Positions 1-12,920 of a DNA stretch of 64,000 nucleotides are shown piece by piece. Source of the stretch: Tamarix chinensis (lineage: Eukaryota; Streptophyta; Magnoliopsida; Caryophyllales; Tamaricaceae); contig CM060177.1 in the NCBI GenBank assembly GCA_030549775.1, positions 68,129,638 to 68,193,637 of the forward strand, given 5' to 3'. Every line of letters begins with the position of its first letter. Position 1 is the stretch's first letter. The notes below the pieces were generated by a model, which saw nothing but the letters and a program-made list of their open reading frames with translations, was not told the origin of the DNA and ran no database searches. Made by a program: the position numbers and the translations under genes.

Positions 1-2642
1 CAACTCACCATCGCCCTCTAGGGTTACCCTTAGAAACCTTAACCTAGCCTATGTGGCCTAACCTCTCCCTATCATACACAACCCGTATTCCCTTTGTTTC
101 CAACACCATTACCCCACTTAACCCACACCCAACATCACAACCTTATTTCCCAATCTTCGCATATGATTATGAAAACCCTAGTTGGCCACCTCAAACCCTA
201 GTACTTCTCCTTTCTTTTATGTCATTCCCTCATCACACACAATCCACCCACCTTTCCACTTAACTTAATCCCCCCTTGATAAGACACCTCCTAGTCTTAG
301 CCCTCACTCCAACCACTTACCATCAACTCTCTCTTCCACACACTTATCCTATTTAAGGTTTTTTCCCAAAAACCCTAATTAAGTCCCCCATGCATACTTC
401 TACCAACCCAGGTACTATTTTTCAGTTATGGTTTCCAATCACCCAAAATACTCTTCCATTACCTTTCTTAACCCTTAAATCACATTTTTCCCATGTAAAT
501 GTTACTCCCATGCAAAGACTAACCACTCCATGCAACCCTTACACTTCCCATGCAAGATTTACTCCAAACTTTCATTTTATTCCTATTATCCTTTTATTTT
601 TTCACCCATAATTCATAAGGAAATTAAGTCATTATAATTCCCTCTAATCACTCCACTTTCTTTATTTATTTTGTCTCCCCATAACGTCATAATACTACCT
701 AAGGATTCCTAAGACACGTGTCATATTAGGGTAACAATACATAAAGGCATAACACAAAATATAAGTCATATCATCATATTACATATGTCATAACACATAT
801 ACAACTTGCCTTAGCTCCATACTTAGCAAGTTGTGCTACAAGCATATAGTATATAACCACATAAGACACAGGCACATAACCAAACACACATGAACACATA
901 ACACACAATTTATCTTTAACCAAATCCTTGCCTAGATCAACACCGGGCTTAGAGCATGACTCTTACGCCTCTTTAAGAGAAGGGTTTGGTTCACCTATAA
1001 GAGTGAAATACTAATGCTAACTTCCCTCTTATTTCTTTTATTATCCCATAACTAATTGCTAGTAAAAGACTAATAACGGTAATGATAATGATAATAATAA
1101 TAATATGACTAATAATAATAATTATATAAAATAATTTATACTTAAGTAGAAACAAGGGTTTGGGGTACAACCAAGGGTGGAGGTGGCAGTTGGGGTAGCC
1201 GTAGCAGCGGCCCAAGGCAATGAAGGTGGTGGTGATCTAAAAGGTCTATAATTTGGGGTTGGAAAAGGGAAAGGGAGGTGGTGGTTATAAGGTAATAGGT
1301 TTCCTAGACCAGGAGGGTTGTAGTGGTGGTGGTGGCTTGTCAAGGTGGTGGCGTAGGTGGTGGCAGTTGTAGTGGCCAAAGGTAGAGGAGAAGAAAGGAA
1401 GAGGGAGGGGAAAAGAGGGAAGAAAGGGTATGGGGAGGTAGGGGAAGGTTTTCTAGATATAGAGGGACATAGTAGGGGTAGTGGTTGTGGCAGAGGAGGT
1501 GGCATAGGGCGGTGAATGTGGTGGTGATAGGGCACAAAGGGCAGCTTAGGTTGCCCACTTTGCATGAGAAAGGAGGGTAGTGTAAGGGGATTTAGGGGTG
1601 GGGAAATGTTTTTTTTGGTAGAGGGTAGTGCAAGAAAGAGGTTGGATGGAAGTTTAGACGGCGATAATGCATAGTAGCGGCTGGGGCTGCATCTAAATGG
1701 GCAGTGGAGGAGAACTTCGGCGTTTTATGTGCAAATCAAAAAGAAGAGGAAGAAGGGTAAGGGCTGGGGGTTTTATAAACATGGGGAGGAGGAGAAGACA
1801 AGGGAGGATGAAGACAGGGGAGTGGGAGGGGCCGGTGGCTGCCGACAGGCAGTGGTAGGCCGGTGCAAGCCCGTAGATGTATAGGTTCACAAGGGGCAAG
1901 GGGCAATTTAGGTAGGGCTGTAAGGAGGTTAGGTAGGGATGTTGAGGTTGTAGAGGGGAGGGGACCAGTGCAGGATAGTTCTAATTGCTTTCCCTCTAGG
2001 TTAGGTCGAGGGGAAGGTGAAGGGAAAGGGAGAGCCATGGCTACCAAGCAGCCATGCACACCAACAGTCGAGAAGGGGTGAGGTAGGAGACAAAGGCAGA
2101 AGGGAAAATGGGAAAAAGGTAGGGAGAAAAAGGGGAGAATTAGGTAGTGTTAGGTCATGCGAGGGGGAGACAAATAAGGGACATGGGCTGGGCTACGTGG
2201 GAAAGAAGGAGAGGAGGGAGGGGAGAGGGTTGGGACGCACTAGGTGGGGCCCAAACCAGTGGGAAAGGAGAAAAAGAAGAAAAAGGAATAAAGAAAAAGA
2301 AAATGAGGGGAAAAGAAAAAAAAAAAGAAAAGGGAAAATTACGTGGTGAGGGGTATTTGGATTTTTTTATTTTTTTAAAACTAGTAAAATTAGTAAAAAA
2401 TAAATAATTAAAATTTCTTTTTATATTTATTTAGAACTTTTGGTTAAATTTTCCTAAAATCCATTTTGTTTAGCAAATTACTCTAACCTCCACTAATTTA
2501 ATTCCTATGTTATTTTCCTCTTTTTCGTCTTAATTACTTCCATCATAATAACATTATTTTATTATAAATGTTATATTTAGTTGATCTCACCTATTAATCT
2601 TTATTTTATTATTAATTCTAATTAAGATGTTGAGGTATTACA
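1..2642 (+). mobile_element. Family-A LTR-like element, 3' 2.6 kb (5' end outside window)
   Basis: Non-coding. Reading rightwards it shows degenerate AACCCTAA-like DNA (1-600), a short AAT-rich stretch (about 1085-1115), a GC-rich block with GGTGGTGG/GGCGG runs (about 1160-2230), a purine run (2240-2340) and an AT-rich tail that ends GAGGTATTACA at 2642. The tail shares the wording ATTAGYAAA...CCCTAA with the tails of the complete copies elsewhere in the window. A possible TATA-like TTTTATAAAC lies near 1772, about 870 bp before the end, a position similar to that in other copies. Open frames here, on either strand, are low-complexity and I treat them as non-coding. The target duplication cannot be tested because the left end is missing. 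Confidence 0.7.
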
Positions 2643-5314
2643 TATATAAACCATATTAGAATTCTTCCTTTAGTGACCAAACAGTTCCTAATTAGTAAAA
2701 TAGTTCGTTCGACCACACCTAATTCTCCACTATGAATAAAAGTCATTGCAACACAAATAAATCACAATGGGATATCACACTCCTCACACAAGGTCATGAT
2801 ACATTGAAGGTGCTTTCTTCAGGGATACCGCACCCACCACACGTGGTCGAGGCTTGTACGAGGATACCTCACCCACCACATTTTTAATGTCTCTGCAACA
2901 ACAGTTGAAAATTTGGGATACCACACCCGCCACAAAAATGGATAATATAAAATGCCATGATCTTACACTAGGATATCTCACCCACCTGAGCTAGACACTA
3001 ACGCCATATCGGCCTACAATAGTATAATCTTGTACCTTGAAGATATGCGCATACCCCTAGTGAATGTAACCCAATAAAGAAGGAAATAGGTACTAAGTGA
3101 AAAATATAACCAAGGGCTACCTGCCCACTAACTCCCAACAACATCCCTAAGAGCTAGAGAAAAAGGCTCTAATGAAATCTTAAAATATTAATTTATGTAT
3201 AAGTGATATCAAAAATCACAACAAAGTCCACACATAACCAAATTGAGTGTTTCTAAGTGATAACACCAAACACTAATAACATCCATTATTTAACCACATT
3301 AGGTGTTTTCAAGTGATAATACCAAACATACCATAAGGCATTAAAGCCACAAATTGGGTGTTTAAAGATGACACCAAAATCATTCACAATGTATAAAAGA
3401 CATGAATTGGGTGTCTAAATATGACATCAAACTTAACAAAAATCAAGTCTCAAATACAATCATGGTGATACATAGTTAAATTAGGTTAGTCATAATTAAA
3501 TTGTTATAATACTTGGAAGTATCAACATAAAAGGCATAAGAGAAACACAATAATTTATAACAAACAAGGCAGATTCCAGTCAAACCAGTCGATTGGTCTA
3601 GTTGTACCAAAACTAGACTAAAACAACTTCAAAGAACTAGCCAACTAGTTGGCTTCACTAATCAAATGTTCATGTAAACTAGTCAACTAGTTTGGTCCAA
3701 CTGGTCAATGGATCTAAGTAGAGACCAACTAGTTTGGTATATAGGGAAATTAGTTAATGGGTTTGACTAATTGATTAACTATTCATCAAAACCATTCGAC
3801 TAGTTTACAAAACCAATCAAATGATCACATGACCAATTGATCCAAACTCCAAACCATTTGCCTACTAGTAAAACCAGTCAATGGGTTCAAGGAACTAATC
3901 TACTAGTCTAGGTAATACACTACCAAAACTCATGAAACACACACCAAAATTTTCCACACTTTACAATATTAATCTTAGAATACTTCTATATCAAAACACA
4001 AATAAAAATACATGTTGCAGACATATAATCACATAGATACATGGTAATGTACATATTTAAACAAGCCATGCTCAAACAACCTATTTTATTCTCAAAATTA
4101 GAGAATTCGATTAATAGTAACTTAGGATGAATTATAACACATGTTCATAATAGGGAACACATTTAGATCATACTCATAGAAGCATGAACACATGGAACCC
4201 CAATATACTACATAAATCTAATTATGTTAAAGATAAGAATGATTTACCTTGAAGTAATTCCTCTAGCAATAAATTCATACTAGATGTTTTATTTAAGAGA
4301 ACTTCAATTCCTAGGAGAAAAAAAGTAAAAATATTTAAAAATATTCTTCAAAAACTTTATCAAAACCCAAGGTAAGTCAAAAGAAGAAGAAAAACATAAA
4401 ACACTACCCTTGACTCAAAAATAGAGTGTTAAAATAAAGGCTAGAATCTTCAACCTTTCTTAGCCTTATTTATTCCTTACTTAAGAAAATCAAGATAAAA
4501 CTAAAACTAAGATTAGAAGCATAGGAAGGAACAAAATACTTGCACAAGCAAAGGAGAATTAACATAGGGAAAAAGAGGGGAAAATGGAAGGGTCCTTAAC
4601 AATTAGTGAAGGATAAGGGGGGAGAGAGCAAGAACACAAGTGAGGAATGAGAATGGATTAGAAATTAGGACTATAGAGGCCAGTTGGTTGACATTCTTAG
4701 GGAAAGGAAGGATGAGAATGGTGAGGTTAAGTATGGGTAAGCCAAGAAGTGAGGCCTGGCTTAATGAGGTGGTGGTGGGTTGAGTGTAGTTAGAAATGGG
4801 CATAGTAGTGGGTTGGTACTTTAAGGAATGGTGCACAAATTCAATCTCATAGCCCCATCTACCAGAAGAGAGAGGGAGAGGTGAAGGAAAAGAAAAAGGT
4901 AAATCATGCCTCTATAAGTGCCTTTTTGATAATTTTTTGCTAATTAACACTATATAATGATCTAATAAATGTAAAAAGGATATCAGAGCACTAAATCATG
5001 CTTATTAGCATATTGAGACTCTAATTATAAGTTTAATAATCATTAGAGAGATATTCAATCCAAAATAATAATAATAAATGGATATGAAATCACTGGCAAA
5101 CTAATCGATCAATTTGGGTAAACTAGTCAACTAGTTTTTCAAGCATAAGAATGTTGATTGCTATAGGGCACTAGTCGATTATGCAAACTAGCCGATCGGT
5201 ACGCTTAAAAATCACATTTTTTTCAAATTTTAAGTCCATTATAAAACCAAAACTCATTTATTTTACATCAAATTAATTCTAAATACAATTTTAAGGATTT
5301 TAGGATGGGGTATT
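2643..5314 (+). repeat. Unresolved repeat-rich block, possibly another LTR-like element
   Basis: No coding region is seen. Three internal repeat zones stand out: GGATACCACACCC-type units at about 2823-2990, units built on GGTGTTT...GACACCAAA at about 3235-3450 with a period near 60 bp, and many variants of ACTAGTCAACTAGTTTGG at about 3570-3920 and again at 5095-5200. It ends GGATGGGGTATTATA at 5314, which resembles the end of family A with one changed base. I cannot see a convincing start, and the body does not align by eye with family A, so it may be a different LTR family. Confidence 0.4.
3570..3920. repeat. ACTAGT-rich partly palindromic repeat cluster
   Basis: Imperfect repeats of the word ACTAGTCAACTAGTTTGG and its inverted form occur at irregular 25-40 bp spacing. 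Each contains ACTAGT and often CAACTAGTTG, so most units are self-complementary. The same words reappear near 5095-5200, inside the same block. Confidence 0.6.
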
Positions 5315-6524
5315 ATACCTACCTCCTTCATCCCAAACCACCGACCCCTTACAGGCCTTTGACCTCTTCCAATAGTGTTGTCCCCTTTTGCTTTAGCCTT
5401 CCATGTCATTGCACAACCACTAGCAATATCCAAAAACACCAAAACTCACCCCTCCTTTTGACACAAACCACCATAACCCACACCTCTATTTGGCTAAACT
5501 AACCGAACTACACTGACCACCTTTGGTCATATCCATCAAAATTCACCCCTATCATTCGACCTACTCCACTATTACAACCCTATCCCCTTTGTTATTTGTC
5601 ACCATTCCACAGCCCCTATTAGTGCCATTAGTTTTCGTTGTCACATATCTTATTTCACCACTTCAATCGACCCCCTTCTTATTCCACAAAAGCTCTGTCG
5701 AGGCTCTTTCAAGCCTTGCATTGGTTTTTCCTCTATTTATTCACTCTTCCATTACCTTTTCACTTCTCTAATTATTCCATTTGATCCTAATTATTTTTAT
5801 TATGGTTTCTTAGGTGATTTTTTATAGTTTTGGGATAAGACGGGATATGATATATGTGCATAAAGACTAAAGCCTTACTCTATAAGGACATTAGTTGTAG
5901 TATAAGGACTATGTGCTAAGTGTTATGTTTGACTATGTGTGATATCATATTATTATTAACATGTTGATAAATGCATGTTGAAAATGCCTTAACATGAGAG
6001 TATGATAAGTGAGAAAAGAGTATTTATGATATATGGTGATACATGGAGGTTTTAGAAATAATGATATCGAAGCATATATTATTATTTTTTTTCTAAAATG
6101 AGTGTTTTTAGTTACCTATAAGGACATTTTGGTCAATATGGGCTTAATATAAAAATAATGGTATCTTAATGTGTTATATGATTTAAAATATGCTAAGGGT
6201 ATTGAATGATATGTTTAAAGTAGTCATTAATGTCTGATGTTTAATGAAACGAGAAAATAACTTAATTTGGGAATAGTAACCCAAAAATGCAAAGGTTATT
6301 GTTACATGTGTGACATGTTATAGGTAGACTATGAATTTTGAATATTTTGTTAATATTAGCTTTTTATTAATTTATATTAAATTTGGTAGTCTCATAACCT
6401 TATAGGAATAGTTATGACATGCTTATGAAATTAGAGTTTTGTAATCCTTGTGAATAATAACATTTTAGACAGGGTTATTAACGCATATACAAAGAATTAG
6501 AGTGAGGCCTTGAATTTAGGGAAT

Positions 6525-6593
<69 letters not shown>

Positions 6594-6919
6594 TGAGGGT
6601 GAAATACTAAATTTGGTGGATAAAAGAGTAATAGAGAAGAAGTTATACCTAAAATAAGAAATTAAGGTTTCTAGGGAAATATAAGGATCTTAACCCTTAA
6701 ACACAACCTAGTTATCCATATGATTGTGATTTAAATACTTTAATTATGTTTTTTACATATCAAATCAATCATTAATAAGATATTAATCATTTAAAGTGAA
6801 AGATCACATGAGTTGGGTCAACATATTTTATGGGTCTATTCCACTTGACGATAATAGTAGCTCAGGCGCATTTTTCCCTAAGGGCTATATTATTCTATTC
6901 CACCAGATTAATAATAATG
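5315..6919 (-). mobile_element. Reverse-oriented family-A fragment
   Basis: Read on the minus strand this contains CACTATTAT-type words (about 6840-6910), an AAT microsatellite, and then the mid-part of the GC-rich/purine block (pyrimidine-rich on the plus strand, 5315-5770). That is the family-A order read backwards. Both ends are missing. It abuts a plus-strand element end at 5314 and a plus-strand family-A start at 6920. No gene is seen. Confidence 0.5.
6527..6593. repeat. (AAT)n microsatellite
   Basis: An uninterrupted run of about 22 AAT/TAA units with no visible mismatch. It sits where other family-A copies carry their AAT or ATT arrays. Confidence 0.95.
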
Positions 6920-7175
6920 TGTAGCACCTCCAAAATTCACTACTAAAACACTTTTTTTTTTAAATTTAACGAAAGCAAAAATCAAAATTTATGAATTTCA
7001 AGGATATTACTGCCACACTTAGTACTAGATCGATTTTCTCCTACCGTTCTAGTACCAAGTGCTAAGGCTAAAAGAATAAAATATAATTTGCTCAAATTCA
7101 AACTTTATTTAAATTAGAGTAGCAAAAAATAATTTTGTTAGAAGAGTAGAACCCACCATTGGTGGTTACAAGTGA
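6920..7175 (+). mobile_element. Family-A 5' end, truncated
   Basis: It starts TGTAGCACCTCC and continues with the family words ATTCACTACT, TTACTGCCACACTTAG and GTGCTAAGGCTA, ending at a GGTGGTTAC shared with A2 at about 17950. The 5' hairpin is present at 7016-7061 (CACTTAGTACTAGA pairing with TCTAGTACCAAGTG, one mismatch). After about 7175 the sequence becomes the LINE. The rest of this copy is not found on the other side of the LINE except possibly the 300-bp tail at 16241-16542. Confidence 0.75.
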
Positions 7176-7240
7176 TGCGTGCACAGTTAGAGTTTCGAAC
7201 TTGGATGGAGTTTATAGGGAGTATTCGATGAGGATGGAGT

Positions 7241-8266
7241 ATGGAGGTTGATGATGGGGATTCAAAGGACATTTTTTTGACTAATTCCTCCTACACGAGA
7301 AGCCTCAGCCATGTAAATTTTGTTGCCAAACCTGCTATAACACCCCAATATTCACTAACTTTTTTTACATAAGCAATTAAATTATTTAAGGATGTCTTGC
7401 AGGCAGATCAAAACCAGAATTCTATTATGCTTAAAGATGGGCAGGAAATTGGGGTAGTTTCTTGGAAGGATAAGTTGGTTTGTAATAGGTTGCCAGATAG
7501 AGGATCAAAATTAACCTATGTTCCACCTTCGCTTGCTGGGGATAAAATTTATGTCAATCTGTAGAGGGAGAGGGTGGAATAAAACTGTGCTGATTGGAAG
7601 TGGGCTGTTGTGGGTTATGTTATTGATTATCGGCCTACTTTGGGACAAATGGTAGGTTATGCCAAGCGTCTCTGGTTGGGGGTGAAGGAGCTCAAAGTTT
7701 TGCTGCAGGATTAGGGATTTGCCATCTTTAAGTTTCAATCTTAGGAAGACAGGGATTGGGTGTTATTAAGGCCATATTTGTCTTTCTTAAATCGTCTGTT
7801 TATCCTAAAGGAATGGCACCAAAAGTTCCAATTTTTGAAAGAAAAGTTTTAGTTTATGCCATTGTGGATCAAGCTTGTGAATTTGCCACTAGACTATTGG
7901 GATGTGGATTCTCTAAGCAGAATTGGTAGTGCAGTAGGCAGACCATTGTACTTGGATGGAGTTACATCAGCTGGTGAAAGAATTTCTTATGCTCGAATGC
8001 TTGTTGAAGTGGATGTCTCAAAGAAGATGTTGGATGTTGTAGAAATCTTAGATCCTGATGGTGAGATCATTAAGTAAAAGATAGTGTATAAGTGGAGGCC
8101 AGCTTTTTGTGCAAATTATAATGAATCAGGCCATTCTGCTGAATTTTGTAAAAAAGTGAAAGAGGTTCAGGGTCAGCCTAAAAAGACTAAGGGGAACTCA
8201 AAGGATAGGATCGGGCATCAGGAAGGAAATCAGCAATGGAGGAAGATTCAAAGGAGTTCTTTATAG
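7241..8266 (+). pseudogene. LINE ORF1 (gag-like, DUF4283 plus zinc knuckle), degraded
   Basis: In LINEs this product binds RNA and forms the nucleoprotein particle. From an ATG at 7241 the translation reads coherently, with in-frame stops (for example at about 7370 and 7562), through a DUF4283-like domain whose recognisable words include RGSKLTYVPP and, further on, MPLWIKLVNLPLDYW, which starts at 7856. A CCHC knuckle follows at 8108-8149, reading C-A-N-Y...H...C; the second cysteine has become Tyr, so the metal site is broken. The tail is lysine-rich. At least four stops or frameshifts make it a pseudogene. This reading also explains the stretch near 7336 that looks like a TGTAACACCCC element start. 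Confidence 0.8.
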
Positions 8267-8559
8267 GTAGTGAATCATGAGGACACTATTAGTGCTCAGA
8301 TGGAGGTCACTACTAGAACTGAGATTAAAAATGGTTCAACCCAAGCTGAATGTCCAAGAGAAAGACAGTTGGGGATGTCTCAGCAGGCCAATATCCCTAA
8401 GGAGCAAAGGAATAAGGATATGTTGGATACAAATAACAGATTCCAATGTTTACATGAAGGAGATGAAGGCAGCCCTCTTCTACCTTGTTCTCTGCAAAAG
8501 CTCAATGCTTGTCAGTCTGAGGAGCCTCATTTATTACATTATTTATTGGAAAAGGTTCA

Positions 8560-9299
8560 TAATAGGGGCTTGGAATGTTTGGGGTTTGAATAAAACCTAT
8601 AAACAGAAAGAATTAAAGCATTGGTTATCAGTGCATAAGATATCCTTGATGGGATTGATAGAAACTCGGGTGAAAAGTGAAAAAGAAAATAAAACATGTG
8701 AAAGATTAGGGCATAAATGGGTGAGATATAGTAATTATGAGGCTCATTCTAATGGAAGGATTTGGTGTATTTGGGATAAAGAGGTGTTGCATGTTTAGCT
8801 ATTGGCTAGTAGTGAGCAGGCCATGCATTTGTTTGTGACAAGGGTCCATTCTAATGTGTATTATTATGCTACTTTTTTATGCTTTTAATGATGGAGTCAT
8901 TAGGAAAAGTCTCTAGAGTTGGCTGCCGGTTCACAAAGTGGAAAAGGATCCTTGGATTTATTAGGGGATCTCAATGTGGTTTTGAAGCCTGATGAGAAAT
9001 TCCAAGGTAATGCTATTAATAGTAATGATGTTGAAGATGTTAGGGATTGTTTTAGTTCTCTATTGATCCATCATTTGAGCTATACAGGTTTGAAGTTTAC
9101 CTGGTCAAATAGAAGTTTGGGAGAGGATAGAATCATGGCTAAATTGGATAGGGTCTTGGTTAATATGTCATGGACTATTAATTTCCCAAACTCTTCAGTG
9201 CAGTTTTTAGACACTCTCTTCTCTGACCATAGTCCAGCTTTGGTGTATTTAGCAGAGGGGTCTGTTAATGGTTCCAAGAGGCAGTTTAAATTTTTTTGA
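8560..9299 (+). pseudogene. LINE ORF2 endonuclease domain, degraded
   Basis: This is the exonuclease-endonuclease-phosphatase fold that nicks target DNA for target-primed reverse transcription. The domain start WNVWGLN is at 8571, LIETRV carries the catalytic Glu, LGDLN is at 8961-8975, and SDHSPALV is at 9222 onwards with the catalytic His codon at 9228-9230. Stops and a frame change fall between about 8799 and 8918, so two reading frames are needed. The hydrophobic core and active-site words remain recognisable. Confidence 0.85.
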
Positions 9300-10229
9300 C
9301 ATGTGGACTTTGGATTCTAGTTTTCTTCCTCTAGCGTCATCTGTTTCGGATTTGCTTTTCAATGGTGCTATACAGGTAATTTCTTTCAGAAAGCTTAAAG
9401 AAATCAAAGCCCACCTCATCAGTTTTAATAAAGAGAATTTTGGGGGCATATCCAAAAGAGTTCAAGAGACTAGGCTAAAGCTAAGTAAGATTCAAGCAGG
9501 GATTGATTTGCATCCTCAAAACTTGTCTCTGCAGGAGGAGGAGAAAAAAGTGTTTGAAGTTGTATTAGCATTATGTGCTATGTGAGGAGAGTTTTCTTAA
9601 ACAGAAATCTGGAATCAAGTGGTTGAATTTAGGAGACTCTAATTCTCACTTCTACTTCTCAGTTATGAAGGTTAGGCAGATGAGAAGTGTGGTAAGAAGA
9701 ATCAAAGACAGAGGAGGCCATTGGGTTTCTGATTCAGAAGGGATCAATCAAGCCTTCCTATCTTTTTATAAGGATATGCTGGGCTCTGACGGTGCAGCCT
9801 CTGGAGAAACAAATGATGCTATTTTCTTGCAGGGTCCTCTGGTTTCTATGAAACAACAACATGGTTTGCTAAAACCTATTTCTTTGTAGGAGGTCAAGGA
9901 AGCTCTATGGTCTATTGGTCAGTATAAGGCCCTAGGTCCAGATGGCTTCATTGTAGGCTTCTTTAAAGCTACTTAGGATGAGCTGAGGGAGAGCCTATGG
10001 GGATTGATTAAGCATATATTTCAGTCTGCCTTAATGCTTGTTTTCCTTGCTACAACAAAGTTGGTCCTTATCCCTAAAGGTGAAGGAGCTCAAAGTGTGT
10101 TTGAATTTAGGCCAATTTCTTGCTATAATGTGTTATATAAAATTTTAGCTAAGGTATTAGCTAACAGATTACAATATATTTTACCTTCCATCATTCATGC
10201 CTCTCAAGCTGGATTTATTAAGGGCAGAT
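9268..10229 (+). pseudogene. LINE ORF2 reverse transcriptase, N-terminal part, degraded
   Basis: Three frames in succession carry the linker and RT fingers of a plant L1-type LINE: WLNLGDSNSHFY, ALGPDGF, LIPKGE, FRPISCYNVLYKI and SQAGFIKGR. These are typical blocks 0-2 of the family. In-frame stops occur at about 9887 and 9975, and there is a frame change near 9585. The frame is cut at 10229 by the insertion of A1; the following block, including DN.LL and the catalytic palm, lies at 14490 onwards. Confidence 0.9.
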
Positions 10230-11144
10230 TCTAACACTCCCAAAACTCACTCCTGAAAAAAAAATTGAAAGAATAAAGCGGAAGCTAAAATAGAATTTGG
10301 GGAATGTTACGGCTAAATGTAAGGCTAAAACCTGTCAAACAAAATTTCAAGCATTTATGTCGGGAGGATAAACTCCCACAAGGAGATATCCACAGGCAGA
10401 TGGCAAGTGAATCAATTCACTAAATAAAATCATCGCTGAATGACTCAGCGGAACCTGTGAAATAAATCCGAATTTTAAAAACTTATCAAAGTACGAGAAA
10501 TTGAAAGTCAATTACAATACCCTTGAAATTTTAAATACAAAACTTGTAACTTCCAAATATGAATACAGTTAAACAAGATAAAACCCAATAGACCAAATTC
10601 TGATTTACCTACTCTCTCAAACCAAGCCTTCCACGCAAATACAATATTCGATCTCAAACCTACACAAGAGGTCTGCTCCCCACCATTAGTGGATCATCAC
10701 AGGACCCATTCAACCAAGGTAGTATCAGTGCGGGTCCAATACTGAGTAAATCCCACTACCCTATCTTATGGGAGAGACGTAAACTATAACATCAAGTGCA
10801 TATTGAATCATGGTGCATTACGTTGATACAATATTATGCATACTCAATACCCACATCATAAGTCCCACCATACACATATAATAACATGCGAAACATATGT
10901 AACATCTTATTTAGACATGTAAGTGTGGTATTACCGAAATATAAAGTAGCTCATGTGCCACAAGTAGGAATAATCCATATTATTGACAACTCATTACATG
11001 GCCACAATCACATAAGCAGCATGTAGTGATATAGATAATGAAGGCCAGCTATGGTCCGGGTAGACTCATTCTTTAGATCTCTAGTAAATATAGTTGATTC
11101 ACATCATAGTCTTTATCAATTCATGTGAGTACAGGAACCCCACT

Positions 11145-11480
11145 ATTATAGCCGGTGGAACAGTCACGAGGGCCATGCCCTGCCACTATTTTAGTCGGTG
11201 GACCGGTCACGAGGATAACATACCCTGCCACTATTATTTGTTGATGGAACGGTCTGGCCCCAACTCACATGATGTTTCACTATAATTACTTTGTGTCTTT
11301 CCTATGTCTTATCGTTATTACATTCAGTTTGTTGAGCACGGAATCCCCCACTATTATAGCCGGTGGAATGGTCACGAGGGTATATGCCCTTCCACTATTA
11401 TAGCCGGTGGACCGGTCACGAGAGTAACATACCCTACCACTATTATTCGCCGGTGGACCGGTCTAGGTCCGGCTCAACAT
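11145..11480 (+). repeat. CACTATTAT/CCGGTGG array of A1
   Basis: At least six units of CCACTATTATAGCCGGTGG followed by ACCGG or a variant, separated by 30-50 bp containing GTCACGAGG. The core CCGGT-GG-ACCGG is an inverted repeat. Two groups of units flank a spacer with GAGCACGGAATCCCC. Confidence 0.85.
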
Positions 11481-12119
11481 TTTCCTCTTTAAGTGATTAA
11501 TGTCTTAACGTGTCTTATTCGAAAGAATTTTACCCTTAACATGCATGTCCTAAAAGGCCACACAACATCCATCATAACTTGCAGCATACCCATATTAGCA
11601 CATACCAGACAAGAGCATGAGAACATACCTCGGTTCCAAGCTGTGCTACACAATAAAAACAGATAACATATAGGACACGACATATAAATCGTACAAGGCA
11701 TCCAAGGCAAGTAAAACACATAACACACAGGCGGCCTTAGTTACGTCCTTACGAAACACCCATAAGTGGAGGTAAGTAGAGACTTACATAAATCCGAAGC
11801 TAGCTAAGTGAGATAAGAGGGAGAGAGAGATCACTAGCTCAAAGATCTACAATAAAGCTTTCTTAGATCGCCGATAGAAATTGAAAACTAAGTTAGAAAC
11901 TATCCTATTGATCAATACTTCAATTATTATAATTAAATCGACACAAAAAAATTTTCTTGGAAAACATGTCCAAAACCTAGAACTCAAGAGTATAGCTCTA
12001 TTAAGATTTAAGGTTAAATATTACTCAAATCGGTTTAAATACATATCACTTAAAGTATTTTAAATTGCTTTGGAAGCTAGGGAAATGATTATAGAAGATA
12101 AGTTATTTTTTTTAAATGA

Positions 12120-12920
12120 TTTACTAGTTAGGTTTTACAACCCAGAAGACAAACCAACCATTTGTATAGAACCAAATCCAAACCGATTAGATTAAAACAT
12201 AATTCAAATGATTTAAAACCCAAGGCAAAAATTGATTAGATAAAAGACGCATAACAAAAATCAATTTTATAAAACCATCCCCGAAGATTAGGGTTTTTAA
12301 TGCCTAAACTACAAATAGACCAAATCACTTCGATTACCTCAAATTGATAGTTTTAAACACAATTAAACTAATTTTAGATAAATCTATATAATTAATTTCA
12401 ACAAAACAATCTTCCTAGTAGCTAATTTAAGACTATCCATTTTCAAAATTAGGGTTTTAAAGCCCACAACACAAACTCGGGGAATTCTAATAAAAGGTAT
12501 TAGAATGCATTTAATATCATTTCAATTATTTCTATAAATTCAATTTTAGAAAAAAAAAACAACAATACAAATGACTGATTTCATAATTTCACTTTAAATT
12601 TAGGGTTTTAGGCCTGAAAATACAATTCGGTAAAAATCTATAAATTTAATCAAATTGAATGTTTAGAAATGAAATTAAACACATTTTATAACATATCAAA
12701 TAATCAATTGATCAAAACCAATAAAAGAAATACCCAATTTAGCACAATTAGGTTTTTTGAGCCCGGAACGCAAATCTGATAAATTCTTGATAAAATATAT
12801 AAATTGATGGTTCGAAAATGTAATTAAATATATTCTAATATAAATTATATATTCAATTGAATAAAACAACCCGATTATACAATCCAATTTGGACCCGCAA
12901 GAGTTTTGACCTAAAAATCC
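12120..12920 (+). repeat. Degenerate ~150-bp tandem units of A1
   Basis: TTAGGGTTTT followed by a GCCC/GCCT word recurs at 12127, 12289, 12449, 12601, 12748 and about 12900 (spacing 147-162 bp), with AATTCGGT-like and AAATTGA-like words between. Similarity is only moderate, so these are old repeats. They replace the ATT or ACC arrays that occupy the middle of other family-A copies. Confidence 0.6.

Larger units (their letters stand above)
7176..10229 (+). mobile_element. L1-type LINE, 5' segment (split by A1)
   Basis: A decayed plant non-LTR retrotransposon. In order it has an ORF1 region with a DUF4283-type domain and zinc knuckle, an apurinic-like endonuclease, and the N-terminal part of reverse transcriptase. 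Frames are broken by stops and frameshifts throughout. The segment ends exactly at CAGAT (10225-10229), the target duplication of the inserted element A1. It resumes in register at 14490. The exact 5' end is uncertain (7165-7200). Without A1 the LINE is about 4.8 kb. Confidence 0.9.

Noticed and set aside
7333..7360. ATAACACCCCAATATTCACTAAC looks like another family-A start
   Set aside because: It reads as coherent LINE ORF1 codons on both sides (ending AKPAITPQYSLTFF), and no family-A sequence follows.
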